Source: Chryseobacterium gleum
GTDB taxonomy: Bacteria; Bacteroidota; Bacteroidia; Flavobacteriales_D; Sanyastnellaceae
Direction: 5' to 3'
Length of the DNA: 45,928 bases
Assembly (NCBI GenBank): GCA_945869405.1
Contig: CAMBPD010000004.1
Span: 1 to 45,928 of the forward strand
This document shows, piece by piece, positions 26,011 through 36,000 of the stretch (position 1 is its first letter; each line of letters starts with the position of its first letter). The position numbers and the translations under genes are program-made. The notes beneath the pieces were generated by a model, which saw nothing but the letters and a program-made list of their open reading frames with translations, searched no databases and was not told where the DNA came from.

Positions 26011-27804
26011 TTAATGAGCGTGTTCTCCAGGCTTCATTGGGACCACCTGTGGCACAAAGTCTTCTTCATGTTCAGGATTGCTGTAATCATAGGCCCAACG
26101 ATGAACTTCCGGAATAGCCCCAGGCCAATTGCCGTGCATGTGTTTAACTGGAGTCGTCCACTCGAGAGTATTCGACGCCCAAGGATTTTGAACAGCTACT
26201 TGACCATAACGAATGCTATGAAAGAAGTTGAACAAAAACAATAGTTGTGCTGCTCCACCAACGATTGCAAAAATGGAGATGATTGGGTTCAAATCCATTA
26301 CCCAATCCAAAAATGGAACCTCAGAAAAGTCGTAATAACGACGAGGAGCACCGGCCATACCTACAAAGTGCATTGGGAAAAACACGCCAAACCCGCATAC
26401 CAAGGTGAACCAAAAGTGCACATAGCCGAGTTTGCTATTCATCATTTTTCCGAACATCTTAGGGAACCAGTGGTAAATACCTGCTAGCATTCCAAAAATG
26501 GCCGAAAGACCCATTACAATGTGGAAGTGAGCAACTACGAAGTACGTATCGTGAACGTTAATATCCAACGCTGAATCCGCAAGCACAATACCCGTCAAAC
26601 CGCCAGTAACAAAGGTCGAAACTAGTCCGATAGAGAACAACATCGCTGGAGTGAAGCGTATGTTTCCTTGATACAATGTTGTAATGTAATTGAACGCTTT
26701 AACGGCAGAAGGAATCGCGATAAGCAGTGTTGTGAACACGAACACCGATCCAAGGAATGGGTTCATGCCTGTAATGTACATGTGGTGACCCCAAACGATA
26801 AACGATAGAAATCCGATCGCCAAGATGGAACCAACCATTGCTTTGTAACCGAAAATTGGCTTACGCGAATTGGTTGATATAACCTCTGAAGAAATACCCA
26901 ACGCTGGAAGGAGAACGATATACACCTCCGGGTGACCAAGGAACCAGAACAAGTGTTGGAACAACAGCGGCGAACCACCGGTTACATCGAGCGCTTCCCC
27001 TTGAATGAAGATATCTGAAAGATAAAACGCTGTTCCGAAACTACGGTCCATGATTAGCAACACCACGGCTGACACCAGCACAGGGAACGACAACACTCCA
27101 AGAATTGCGGTTACGAAAAGCGCCCAGATCGTCAATGGCAGACGGGTCATTTTCATACCCTTTGTGCGAAGGTTGATGATGGTAACGATGTAGTTCAATC
27201 CACCAAGCAACGAAGACGCTACAAAGAACACCATTGAAATCAGCCAAAGCGTCATACCTGTTCCCGAACCCGGCATCGCCTGAGGCAATGCAGAAAGAGG
27301 AGGGTAAATTGTCCAACCGCCGCTTGCTGCTCCTCCCTCTACAAAGAGAGAGGAAATCATAATAAAACTCGACAACAAGAAGAACCAATAGGACAACATA
27401 TTCAAGAACCCGCTTGCCATGTCTCGTGCACCTATTTGTAATGGGATGAGAAGGTTTGCAAAAGTTCCAGACAAACCACCCGTCAACACGAAGAACACCA
27501 TGATGGTTCCGTGAATCGTAACCATTGCTAGGTATGCGTTTTTGTCTAGCAGTCCGTCTGGTGCCCACTTATCTCCAAGGAAGAAATTCAAAATCTGAAA
27601 TTTCTCACCAGGCCATCCAAGTTGCAATCGGAAAAAGATTGAAAGCAAGACCGCAATCACACCCATTACAATCGCTGTAATGAGGAACTGCTTAGAAATC
27701 ATCTTATGGTCTTGGGAAAATATATACTTAGAGACCCAAGATTCTTGGTGGTGGTGTGCATGGCTTTGGCTATGATCCTGAGCTGCGTGTTCTGCGTTTC
27801 CCAT
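26011..27804 (-). CDS. ctaD: Cytochrome c oxidase subunit I, A1-type heme-copper oxidase
   Basis: Catalytic subunit reducing oxygen to water at the heme a3/CuB centre and pumping protons. 597 residues, 12 or more transmembrane helices. Ligands visible: His98 (TIHGT) and His428 for heme a, His426 (VAHFHIV) for heme a3, and His291, His340 and His341 for CuB. The cross-linked Tyr295 lies in GHPEVY, and Glu293 in the same motif marks the A1 class. The N terminus (HAAQDHSQSHAHHHQE) and C terminus are His-rich and lie outside the core. Last gene of the operon, 28 bases after ctaC. Subunits III and IV are not in the window. Confidence 0.97.
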   Translation of the reverse strand: MGNAEHAAQDHSQSHAHHHQESWVSKYIFSQDHKMISKQFLITAIVMGVIAVLLSIFFRLQLGWPGEKFQILNFFLGDKWAPDGLLDKNAYLAMVTIHGTIMVFFVLTGGLSGTFANLLIPLQIGARDMASGFLNMLSYWFFLLSSFIMISSLFVEGGAASGGWTIYPPLSALPQAMPGSGTGMTLWLISMVFFVASSLLGGLNYIVTIINLRTKGMKMTRLPLTIWALFVTAILGVLSFPVLVSAVVLLIMDRSFGTAFYLSDIFIQGEALDVTGGSPLLFQHLFWFLGHPEVYIVLLPALGISSEVISTNSRKPIFGYKAMVGSILAIGFLSFIVWGHHMYITGMNPFLGSVFVFTTLLIAIPSAVKAFNYITTLYQGNIRFTPAMLFSIGLVSTFVTGGLTGIVLADSALDINVHDTYFVVAHFHIVMGLSAIFGMLAGIYHWFPKMFGKMMNSKLGYVHFWFTLVCGFGVFFPMHFVGMAGAPRRYYDFSEVPFLDWVMDLNPIISIFAIVGGAAQLLFLFNFFHSIRYGQVAVQNPWASNTLEWTTPVKHMHGNWPGAIPEVHRWAYDYSNPEHEEDFVPQVVPMKPGEHAH

Positions 27805-27832
27805 CGTTCTTTTCTTTAACTATTTCTTTTGT

Positions 27833-29095
27833 TTAACGAGTCGTTTTTAGGCTAGCCTGTGCTGCAGGCATCATTGCGTTCTTCGTAGTATCAGCTGGCG
27901 CCTCTGTTCCTTCGGTTGGCGCGGCCTCCTTTGACGGTTCACCGGCAAACGTCTTTTGTTTTTCCAGCCATGCAAGGTATTCTTGTTCTGATTCAACAAC
28001 AATTTTCATCTGCATATTAAAGTGTGCATTTCCACAAACTTTGTTGCAAAGCAGAATATAGTCAAACTTATCATCATTCAATTTCCCACGCATCTCTTTG
28101 GTTGTGATCGATGGGGTCATCTTAAAGCGTGTCGGTACGCCGGGAACGCTATTCATCTGAGCGCGGAAGTGTGGCATGTAGGCCGAGTGAATAACGTCTT
28201 GAGAGCGGAACACAAATTCAATTTCCTTTCCTACAGGAATATGCATCTCTCCTTTAACGATTTGATCATCGAAACCGGTTTCCCAATTGCTCTTGCCGTT
28301 AGACTGTTTAAACTCACCCAAATCTAAGATTCGTTGCTTATGGCGTTCAAGACGATACACCTTGTCTTGCAGAGTTTCCACGTAACTTTCTGGCATTACA
28401 GGTAGCTTTTCGTTCGCTTCCAACTGATCTTTTAAGGCTTCTATGTCTTTATCCAGCCCATCAATTTTCGCTGCAATGTGGCTCTTCGACACCAGACCCA
28501 TTTCATTAGCGGTGCTTATCAAGTTGTAGTTTGCTGCTCCAAACTCTGCGTCTTGCCCCGGGTAGCGAGCAATCCATGCGAACTGCTTCGAATACAACTC
28601 TATCTGCAACGCATCCTCGGATGCTGGACCCGTGATCTTGTTCCAGGTTATCAATCCAAAAACGATAATGAATGCCATGAATACCCCGGGGACCAACGTC
28701 CATACCATCTCTAAACGGTTGTCATGGGCAAAGAAACGCGCCTTACGATCCTTCTTGTATTGGTATTTCCATGCCACAACAAACAACATCGCGTTCATGA
28801 TGAAGAACATAATGGTAATCATCCAAATGTTGACGTTCATCAACCAATCGACATCCTTTCCATGCTCCGATGCGGGCTCCGGAAGGTAATCTCGGTAACG
28901 CACGTAGAGGTATAATGTGCCAATGAAAAACACCAGCATCCAAACAATCATCAAATTCGCATTTAGCTTATTGTCTGCCGGAGTAGTATCCTCCTCTCTC
29001 GTCTTACGCAATGCGCGTGAAAACTCATAAACTTTGGTCAATTGCACAATGGCTATGATCGCTAAAACAATTACCAGTATGATCAGTAGTTTCAT
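27833..29095 (-). CDS. ctaC: Cytochrome c oxidase subunit II with CuA centre
   Basis: Accepts electrons from cytochrome c or ACIII through the binuclear CuA site and passes them to subunit I. 420 residues, long for the family. An N-terminal hydrophobic segment (1-20) is followed by transmembrane helices around 47-66, 86-110 and 130-150. The cupredoxin domain has CuA ligands His303 (DVIHSAYMP), Cys350, Cys354, His358 and Met361 (CNKVCGNAHFNM). There is no C-terminal heme c domain (no CxxCH). Between the first cupredoxin strands sits an extra, highly charged, coiled-coil-like insert of about 60 residues (about 205-268, AKIDGLDKDIEALKDQL). The last 35 residues are a low-complexity Ala/Thr tail. 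Confidence 0.96.
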   Translation of the reverse strand: MKLLIILVIVLAIIAIVQLTKVYEFSRALRKTREEDTTPADNKLNANLMIVWMLVFFIGTLYLYVRYRDYLPEPASEHGKDVDWLMNVNIWMITIMFFIMNAMLFVVAWKYQYKKDRKARFFAHDNRLEMVWTLVPGVFMAFIIVFGLITWNKITGPASEDALQIELYSKQFAWIARYPGQDAEFGAANYNLISTANEMGLVSKSHIAAKIDGLDKDIEALKDQLEANEKLPVMPESYVETLQDKVYRLERHKQRILDLGEFKQSNGKSNWETGFDDQIVKGEMHIPVGKEIEFVFRSQDVIHSAYMPHFRAQMNSVPGVPTRFKMTPSITTKEMRGKLNDDKFDYILLCNKVCGNAHFNMQMKIVVESEQEYLAWLEKQKTFAGEPSKEAAPTEGTEAPADTTKNAMMPAAQASLKTTR

Positions 29096-29137
29096 TTCTC
29101 TTCGTGTTTACTATCGTTCACTTAAAACAACAATTTC

Positions 29138-30382
29138 TTATATCTGATGGTTCTCACTTTCATTCAAATACGGATGATTCACGGGAACCAACGGGGCCTT
29201 GCTCAATGCCTTCATTACCACGCTCACAAACAATCCTAAGAACCCAAGGAACATTCCTATTTCAAACCACCAAGCGAAGGTGATGTGCTGCACATGTTCA
29301 CCCAGTCCCCATTCCAAATGACCGTGTACTGTTCCAGGCACTACTGCCATGTACAAATCGAGGAAGTGTGTGATAAAGATGATTATACCCACGCGTGTCA
29401 AATACTTCGGATTGCGTTTCGCATCGCGTGATGTAAGGGTGTAAAATGGTATGGCAAAATTGCAAAAGAAGATAGCCCACATCCCAATCATGTAATGGTC
29501 GTAACGCTCTTTGAAGTAGGTTACTTCTTCAGGAATATTCGAATACCAAATCAACATGTACTGGCAGAACCACAGGTAGCTCCAAAGCATACTTACCGCA
29601 AAAACCCATTTACCCATATCATGGATGTGGGAATCATTTACTCCTGGCATGTAGCCCTTTTTCTTCAACCAGATAAGCAGTAATGTGGCGAAAATCATCG
29701 TGGTTACCCACATGCCCGAAAAGATGTACCATCCGTACATTGTAGAAAACCAGTGCACATCAATACTCATCAACCAATCCCAAGACATTGTGCTAGAGAA
29801 CACAGCAAAAAAGACGAGAAATAGCGCGCTGCGCTTATACTGTTTTATGTGAAGATCCATACTTGGCGCCACGTCTTCTTGCAACGACCATTGGCGAAAT
29901 AAGCGGGCAAACACGACGAACACAACAGCATAGATTACAAATCTTAGCCAAAAAAACCAACTCGATAGGAACGGCATTTTGTTCGCAATCAACTTATCAA
30001 AAGAGGGACTGTTCGGATCGATGACCTCCGGATCCATCCAGTGGTAAAGGTGGTTTATATGAAGCTGCGCTGCGAGCAATACAACAAACACGACAGCGAG
30101 GCCAATAGGAAGATAGGACCACATCGCCTCAAAAATCCGTTTCAATTGGGCAGTCCATGCCACCTCAGCGGCATATTGCATAGCATAAAAGAACATTGCG
30201 CCAAGAGAAATGGCAAAAAAGAAGAACCCACAGATGAGCAAGTTTGCCCACCAGTATTGGTGATGATCCGTTTTATCGAAAAACCAACCGCCTACTGCGG
30301 CTAGAGCGCCGATAACCATAAAGATGGTCGACCAGGTTTTGGTTTTCGCTGGAATTTCGAAGTGTGTCATTGCGTTTTCCAT
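29138..30382 (-). CDS. actF: Alternative Complex III subunit ActF, quinol-oxidising membrane subunit
   Basis: 414 residues with about ten transmembrane helices, an NrfD/PsrC-related fold paralogous to ActC. FFFFAISLGAMFFYAMQYAAEVAW and the FWLRFVIYAVVFVVFARLF helix are typical of ActF (the first is residues 53-76). It is part of the quinol:cytochrome c oxidoreductase that replaces the bc1 complex in Bacteroidota. The start MENAMTHFEIP has a second ATG at codon 5. Either fits. It lies 28 bases after actE and 42 before ctaC. Confidence 0.93.
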   Translation of the reverse strand: MENAMTHFEIPAKTKTWSTIFMVIGALAAVGGWFFDKTDHHQYWWANLLICGFFFFAISLGAMFFYAMQYAAEVAWTAQLKRIFEAMWSYLPIGLAVVFVVLLAAQLHINHLYHWMDPEVIDPNSPSFDKLIANKMPFLSSWFFWLRFVIYAVVFVVFARLFRQWSLQEDVAPSMDLHIKQYKRSALFLVFFAVFSSTMSWDWLMSIDVHWFSTMYGWYIFSGMWVTTMIFATLLLIWLKKKGYMPGVNDSHIHDMGKWVFAVSMLWSYLWFCQYMLIWYSNIPEEVTYFKERYDHYMIGMWAIFFCNFAIPFYTLTSRDAKRNPKYLTRVGIIIFITHFLDLYMAVVPGTVHGHLEWGLGEHVQHITFAWWFEIGMFLGFLGLFVSVVMKALSKAPLVPVNHPYLNESENHQI

Positions 30383-30410
30383 AGCTTATCTGTCGCGCAG
30401 TAGTTTCGTG

Positions 30411-31115
30411 TTATTTTTTTGTTGCTGAGCTGTCAGCTGCCGGAGCTTCAGCGGCTTGTGTTACAAGCATGTCATTCGCATCAAACTCTGGTTCTGTAAT
30501 GCCGTTCCGAAGGAGTTTTATATATTCAATGATCTGCCAACGCTCCAACTGATTTACCTGAGAAGCATGCTGACCCATCAACCCTTTACCGTAGGTTATA
30601 GAGTGATACATTTTACCCTCGGGAAGGTCTTTCAACTTTCCAGCGTAGTCTGGAATCCCCAGAATGTGGCCATTCTTAGAAATTGCACCGTCACCATGCC
30701 CCGCCTCTCCATGACAATGGGTACACATGTAGGTGTATATTTCTTTGCCTCTGAGAACATTCTTCTTGGTTGCCGTTAAGGGGCTATGAATTTCTGTGGC
30801 AGCGCGCTCATAATCTTCTGGAGTATTATTGAGTGGGTAGGGCATTACAAACTGCATCATTTCTGCCTTCATATAAGGAATCGTATTTGCAGCAGGAACG
30901 CGTGACTTAAGAGATACCAACCCTGCGGCATCTTTCATGTCCTGTGTCCAGTCCATCGTTTTGTTGGTGCCATAGTCAACGTAGGCCTCCAAAGCAGGCG
31001 AGCGATACATGTCGGGCATGTATTCTACACCAGGTGAGTTGGGGTCTTGACGGCACGATGACAGTGCGAATACAGCCACACAGGCTATCCCAAAGAGGGT
31101 TGTTGTACGCTTCAT
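30411..31115 (-). CDS. actE: Alternative Complex III monoheme cytochrome c lipoprotein ActE
   Basis: 234 residues. Lipoprotein signal with lipobox LSSC (Cys21), so anchored to the membrane on the periplasmic side. One class I heme c site, CTHCH (131-135), with a later Met (KGLMGQHASQV) as probable sixth ligand. It carries electrons from ActA towards the oxidase. The C-terminal tail (VTQAAEAPAADSSATKK) is low complexity. One base separates its ATG from the actD stop. Confidence 0.94.
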   Translation of the reverse strand: MKRTTTLFGIACVAVFALSSCRQDPNSPGVEYMPDMYRSPALEAYVDYGTNKTMDWTQDMKDAAGLVSLKSRVPAANTIPYMKAEMMQFVMPYPLNNTPEDYERAATEIHSPLTATKKNVLRGKEIYTYMCTHCHGEAGHGDGAISKNGHILGIPDYAGKLKDLPEGKMYHSITYGKGLMGQHASQVNQLERWQIIEYIKLLRNGITEPEFDANDMLVTQAAEAPAADSSATKK

Positions 31116-31116
31116 C

Positions 31117-31647
31117 TCAATAATCCTTTATGCTAAGTTCAAATACGTCGGTCGCGCGAATCTTGGCTTCAAGATCTGGAGCCGACATGTGATTATCCTC
31201 TGTAATAATTTCCATTACAAACTTGTCGTCCGTAGTGCGTGGATCGGGGTTGTCGGCGGGCATACCCGGCAAGGTTCCATTGCGCAGCAGGTAGGTCAAT
31301 ACCATGCCGTGAGCGCCGCAAAAGACAGAAAACTCAAACATTACTGGAACAAATGCTGGTGCATTCTCTATCCATGTAAAGTTTGGCTTGCCGCCGATGT
31401 TCCAATCCCAATCGCTCACCATGAAGTACCATGTTCCCAAAATGGACAAGGCCGTTCCGGTGCATGCATACATGAATGAACAGATGGCAAGACGCGTGCG
31501 CGTCACACCAATAATAGGATCCAATCCGTGAACAGGGAAGGGAGAAAACACTTCCTTCACACGGATACCCTGAGCAACGAGAGCGCGAGCAGCGTCCAGC
31601 AACTTCTGGTCGTCGTCGTACATCACGTGAAAAACTTTGTTGGCCAT
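31117..31647 (-). CDS. actD: Alternative Complex III subunit ActD (DUF3341)
   Basis: 176 residues. N-terminal soluble ferredoxin-like part (HVMYDDDQKLLDAARALVAQ), then two transmembrane helices around 53-75 and 95-120, then HNGTLPG-like text (RNGTLPGMPADNPD). This is the standard DUF3341 layout. It is a structural subunit without cofactors. Lies 19 bases after actC. Confidence 0.94.
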   Translation of the reverse strand: MANKVFHVMYDDDQKLLDAARALVAQGIRVKEVFSPFPVHGLDPIIGVTRTRLAICSFMYACTGTALSILGTWYFMVSDWDWNIGGKPNFTWIENAPAFVPVMFEFSVFCGAHGMVLTYLLRNGTLPGMPADNPDPRTTDDKFVMEIITEDNHMSAPDLEAKIRATDVFELSIKDY

Positions 31648-31666
31648 AGGACTATAGCGTTATTGC

Positions 31667-33043
31667 TTAGTGTTTGTTTTCGTTTTTATAACTCTCACCG
31701 GAGGTCTTCAAAATCGTCTTGAGCTCGTTGAGCGCCAATACTGGGAAGTATCTTGCAAACAACAAGAAAAGAGTGAAGAAGATTCCAATAGTTCCGATGA
31801 ACATACCGATGTCTATCGGGCTAGCCTTGAACTCACCCCATGCAGAGGGTAAGTAGTCGCGGTGGATGGAGGTTACGATAATTACAAATCGCTCGAACCA
31901 CATACCGATGTTCACAATGATTGACATGAAAAAGGTAAAGCCAAGGTTGGTGCGCAGCTTCTTAAACCAGAACAACTGCGGAGAAATCACGTTGCACGTC
32001 ATCATGCACCAATACGCCCAAGAAAGTGGGCCGGAGAAACGGTTGATGAAAGCATACGACTCGTATTGCACCCCACTGTAGTCAGACATGAATAGCTCGG
32101 TTAAGTAGGCAACACCCACGATAGAACCCGTAACGATGATTACGATGTTCATGTACTCAATGTGCTTGACGTGGATGTAGGCCTCTAGTTTCATGGTCTT
32201 GCGCATGATTAGCAGGAGTGTTTGCACCATTGCAAAACCTGAGAAGATCGCTCCCGACACGAAATATGGAGGAAAGATGGTTGTATGCCATCCCGGAACA
32301 ATTGAAGTAGCGAAGTCCATGGATACGATGGAGTGCACAGAGAATACAAGTGGAGTAGCTATACCAGCGAGCACCAGCGATATTTCCTCGAAGCGTGTCC
32401 AATGTTTTGCCCTGCCTGACCAACCAAAACTAAGAATTCCATAAAACTTTTTCATCCATGGCTTGCTCACACGGTCGCGTATGGTCGCGAAGTCAGGAAT
32501 CAACCCGATGTACCAAAACACGAGTGACACAGAGAAGTAAGTCGAAATGGCAAATACGTCCCACATCAACGCAGAGTTGAAGTTGGGCCAAAGTGAACCA
32601 AATTGGTTCGGTAGCGGAAGCGTCCAATAGGCCAACCAAACACGACCCATGTGGAAAACGGGGAACAGAGCCGCCATGATTACCGCAAAAATGGTCATTG
32701 CCTCAGCAGAGCGGTTAATTGCCATGCGCCAGCGCTGACGGAAGAGTAAAAGCACTGCCGAAATAAGGGTTCCAGCGTGACCAATACCTACCCACCATAC
32801 GAAATTCGTGATATCCCATGCCCAACCCACGGTTTTATTAAGACCCCATGAGCCAATACCTACTCCTACTAAATAACTGATGCAACCAATTCCGTAAAGG
32901 GCGACAATTAGCGCAATGGTAAAAGCAATTTTCCATTGCTTAGACGCCGATCCTTCGATTGGTCCTACGATATCATTTGTGATGTCGTGGTACGTCTTAT
33001 GCCCTAGGATAAGCGGCTTTCTTATGTTGGATTCTTTGAACAT
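31667..33043 (-). CDS. actC: Alternative Complex III quinol-binding subunit ActC (NrfD family)
   Basis: 458 residues, ten transmembrane helices of the NrfD/PsrC type. It carries the quinol site close to the iron-sulfur clusters of ActB. Typical segments are WAWDITNFVWWVGIGHAGTL (residues about 73-92), FPVFHMGRVWLAYWTLPLPN, and HSIVSMDFATSIVPGWHTTIF split across about 220-240. Lies 21 bases after actB, 19 before actD. Confidence 0.95.
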   Translation of the reverse strand: MFKESNIRKPLILGHKTYHDITNDIVGPIEGSASKQWKIAFTIALIVALYGIGCISYLVGVGIGSWGLNKTVGWAWDITNFVWWVGIGHAGTLISAVLLLFRQRWRMAINRSAEAMTIFAVIMAALFPVFHMGRVWLAYWTLPLPNQFGSLWPNFNSALMWDVFAISTYFSVSLVFWYIGLIPDFATIRDRVSKPWMKKFYGILSFGWSGRAKHWTRFEEISLVLAGIATPLVFSVHSIVSMDFATSIVPGWHTTIFPPYFVSGAIFSGFAMVQTLLLIMRKTMKLEAYIHVKHIEYMNIVIIVTGSIVGVAYLTELFMSDYSGVQYESYAFINRFSGPLSWAYWCMMTCNVISPQLFWFKKLRTNLGFTFFMSIIVNIGMWFERFVIIVTSIHRDYLPSAWGEFKASPIDIGMFIGTIGIFFTLFLLFARYFPVLALNELKTILKTSGESYKNENKH

Positions 33044-33064
33044 CTCGATTGGTTTCTTAGAGGT

Positions 33065-36000
33065 TTAAGCTTCGTTTGCTTCGATGTTGCGCACCTTAGT
33101 CATGTAATAAATATTCGGCTGAATACCTATCTCTTCGAGCGCGTGGTATGAGCGCACGCTGTTGGCTCGAAGGACGTTTTTCGAAGTCGAATCGTTCAAA
33201 TCTCCGAATACAATCGCGTTTGTTGGACAAGCTTCAGAACAAGCCGTTTGAATCATTCCATCGAGTACCGTTGTGCCGTTGCGTTTCGCTTCGGTTTTAC
33301 CCGCTTGGATTCGCTGCTGGCACATGCTGCATTTCTCCATAACACCTCGTGTACGCACGGTTACGTCGGGATTCAATACCATCCTCAACGTCTCATCTTG
33401 TGATGGGTTTACCATGGCAAACTTGTCGTTTGTTACATAGTTGAACCAGTTAAAGCGGCGCACTTTATAGGGACAGTTGTTCGCACAATAGCGAGTTCCA
33501 ATGCATCGGTTATATGCCATGTTGTTCAACCCTTCGTTGCTATGAACAGTTGCCGCAACCGGGCAAACTGTTTCGCAAGGCGCGTGGTTGCAATGCTGAC
33601 ACATCATCGGCATGTGAACCGTACGTGGGTTCTCTTCAGGGCTTTCCATTTCACGGTAAGCACCTATTGTACCCATTCCCGTTGCTTCCTTCGTGTTTGC
33701 CAAGGTGTCGCCTACTGCGATACTCTGATGCTCAGACGAGAAGTAACGGTCAATGCGCATCCAATGCATATCACGGTGACGAAGAACCTCGTCTTTACCC
33801 ACCACTGGGACGTTATTTTCTGAGTGACATGCGGTTATGCAAGCACCACAACCCAAGCAAGAGCTCAAATCGATGGTCATGCCCCAACGGTGACCAACAC
33901 CCTCCACCGGATGGTCGCGCCACAAGTCAGCCTCGCGTATGCCCTGACGATCGTTTACATCGATTTTTCCATCTTTGTTCACGTCTTCGTGCACTGGCAA
34001 GGTCACAGCCATATTGTATGAAGCCGTTCCACGTTTCGCGTCTTTTTCAGACAAAAACGTAGCAATAACAGTTTCTTTGATAACGGAGTCACGTCCCATA
34101 ACGGTAGCGTGCATCTGTGTTGTAGCGATCGCATAGGTTCCAGGAGCAGATGCAATTGTAACATCGCCACTCGTATACTGCACGTGGCCCGCAGACAGCG
34201 AAGTCATTGGGTAGGCATTTCCACCTATAGTTTGGCGCTTATCACCATCCATCAAGTGAACACCTGCCTTTCCGGTTTGATAAGCCGCTTTTCCAATCTC
34301 TTCATTTCCAGCACCGCGACCATAGCCCAATGCAATGCCAATTGTTTTGCGCTTCTGACCCGGAACAGGCATGGCGGGCAATGTAATTGACTTGCCGTTT
34401 ACCGTTACCGCAACAAGAGATGCACAATCACATTGACCTATATACGTCTCCAATCCCATCTCCTTCATATCGGCAGGAGCCATGGTTACGTAGTTGTCCC
34501 AGGTGACCTTAGTAATCGGATCGGGTGTTTCGTGCAACAACGCGTTGTTTGCGTGGTTACCTGCACCCATAGTTACTTTCTGATAGAATGTAACCTCCCA
34601 TTCACCTGCATTTGCAGTTGACAGGGCAGCCAATGCATCAGTAATATTGACAGTGGGAGTGCCACCCGTTGCCATAGCAGGCGCGGCCAATATCGAGGCT
34701 GCCGCATCGGTTGGAACCATCGGGGCTGCAACCGTGCTTGCAGCGAATGTTCCGTTGTGCACTGAAGTATTCCAATTGTTATCTGAGTTGAGCAATGCAG
34801 CAGTGTAACTGCCATTGTGTGTAGCCCGCAAATAATCGTAATAATTTGCTGGATTGTCGCTCCAACGCAAGAAAGATTCCTGGGCGTATCGGCTGCCGTA
34901 CAACGCATTGATTGTAGGTTGGGCCAAATCCGTGCGCCCTTTCATTGGGCTATAATCATTCCATGCCTCCAAGTAATGATGATCTGGGGCAATGTATGAG
35001 CAGCGTGTAGCTGTTTCATCAGCAAAATTGTTGAAGCAGATGGAGGTTTTCACCTTCTGCAAACCGCTATTGAATTTATCGGCACTAGTCCAGCTATAAG
35101 AAGGATTTACGCCGTAAACGATCAACACATCTACACTTCCCGCATTCATTTCTTCAACCAATGCAGCCATTTCTTCGTCGCTGCCTTGGAAAAGATTCGA
35201 TGGTTCTTTCACATCGATAGTATTGCCAATATTTGACAGGGCCGCGTTGATTGCGGCCACAATTACCTGAACATTCAAGTCATTCGATCCTGACACAACA
35301 ATTGATTCGCCTGCGTTGGCCTTCAAAGAGGCGGCCGCTGCAGCGATTGCGCTATCAGCGCCGTCTACAGCACCAGCCGATGAGCCCGTAATTGCAGCAT
35401 ATAAAGCTGCGGCCACGGCACCCTGCTGTGATGGTTTGATGGCAGTGCGCACATCGCTATTGGAACCCGTCAGCGACATGTTGCTTTCAAACTGATAATG
35501 CTTACCCATCCACTCACCTTCAGGTCTGCGTGTTTGAGCATATTGAGCAGTAAAGGCGGCGGGCATTAGCCATGTTCCAAGAAAATCTGCAGAAAGACTA
35601 ACAATAGTCTTGGCCTTACTGAAGTTGTAATTTGGAATCGAACCACCATTTGCTTTAGCCAGAGCGCTGTAAGAGACGGTGTCGTATTGAACGTGTTTGA
35701 CCTTACCAGCATATTTTGCGCTAAACTCGTTGATTGCGCGCTGCGTGCTTGGGCTTATGATTGTGTTGGATACAATTCGGATGCTATTCGCAGAGGCGAG
35801 CGCCGCTTTCATATCGCTATCCAACGAATTCCAATCGGTTTCGGTTCCTTGCTTGCGAGGACCCCGTAGTCGAGCACTGTCGTATAGACCGAGCACAGAG
35901 GCGTTCATGCGAGAGTTCAAACCACCACCCGCGAGCCCATGTTGTTTATTTCCTTTGATGTGAATTGGGCGACCCTCTCTGGTTTTCACCAATAGGTTAC

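Noticed and set aside
33514-34062. A 182-codon open frame on the plus strand
   Set aside because: It lies opposite the iron-sulfur part of actB, has a Cys/Arg/Ser-biased composition with no domain, and mirrors the codon pattern of the real gene.
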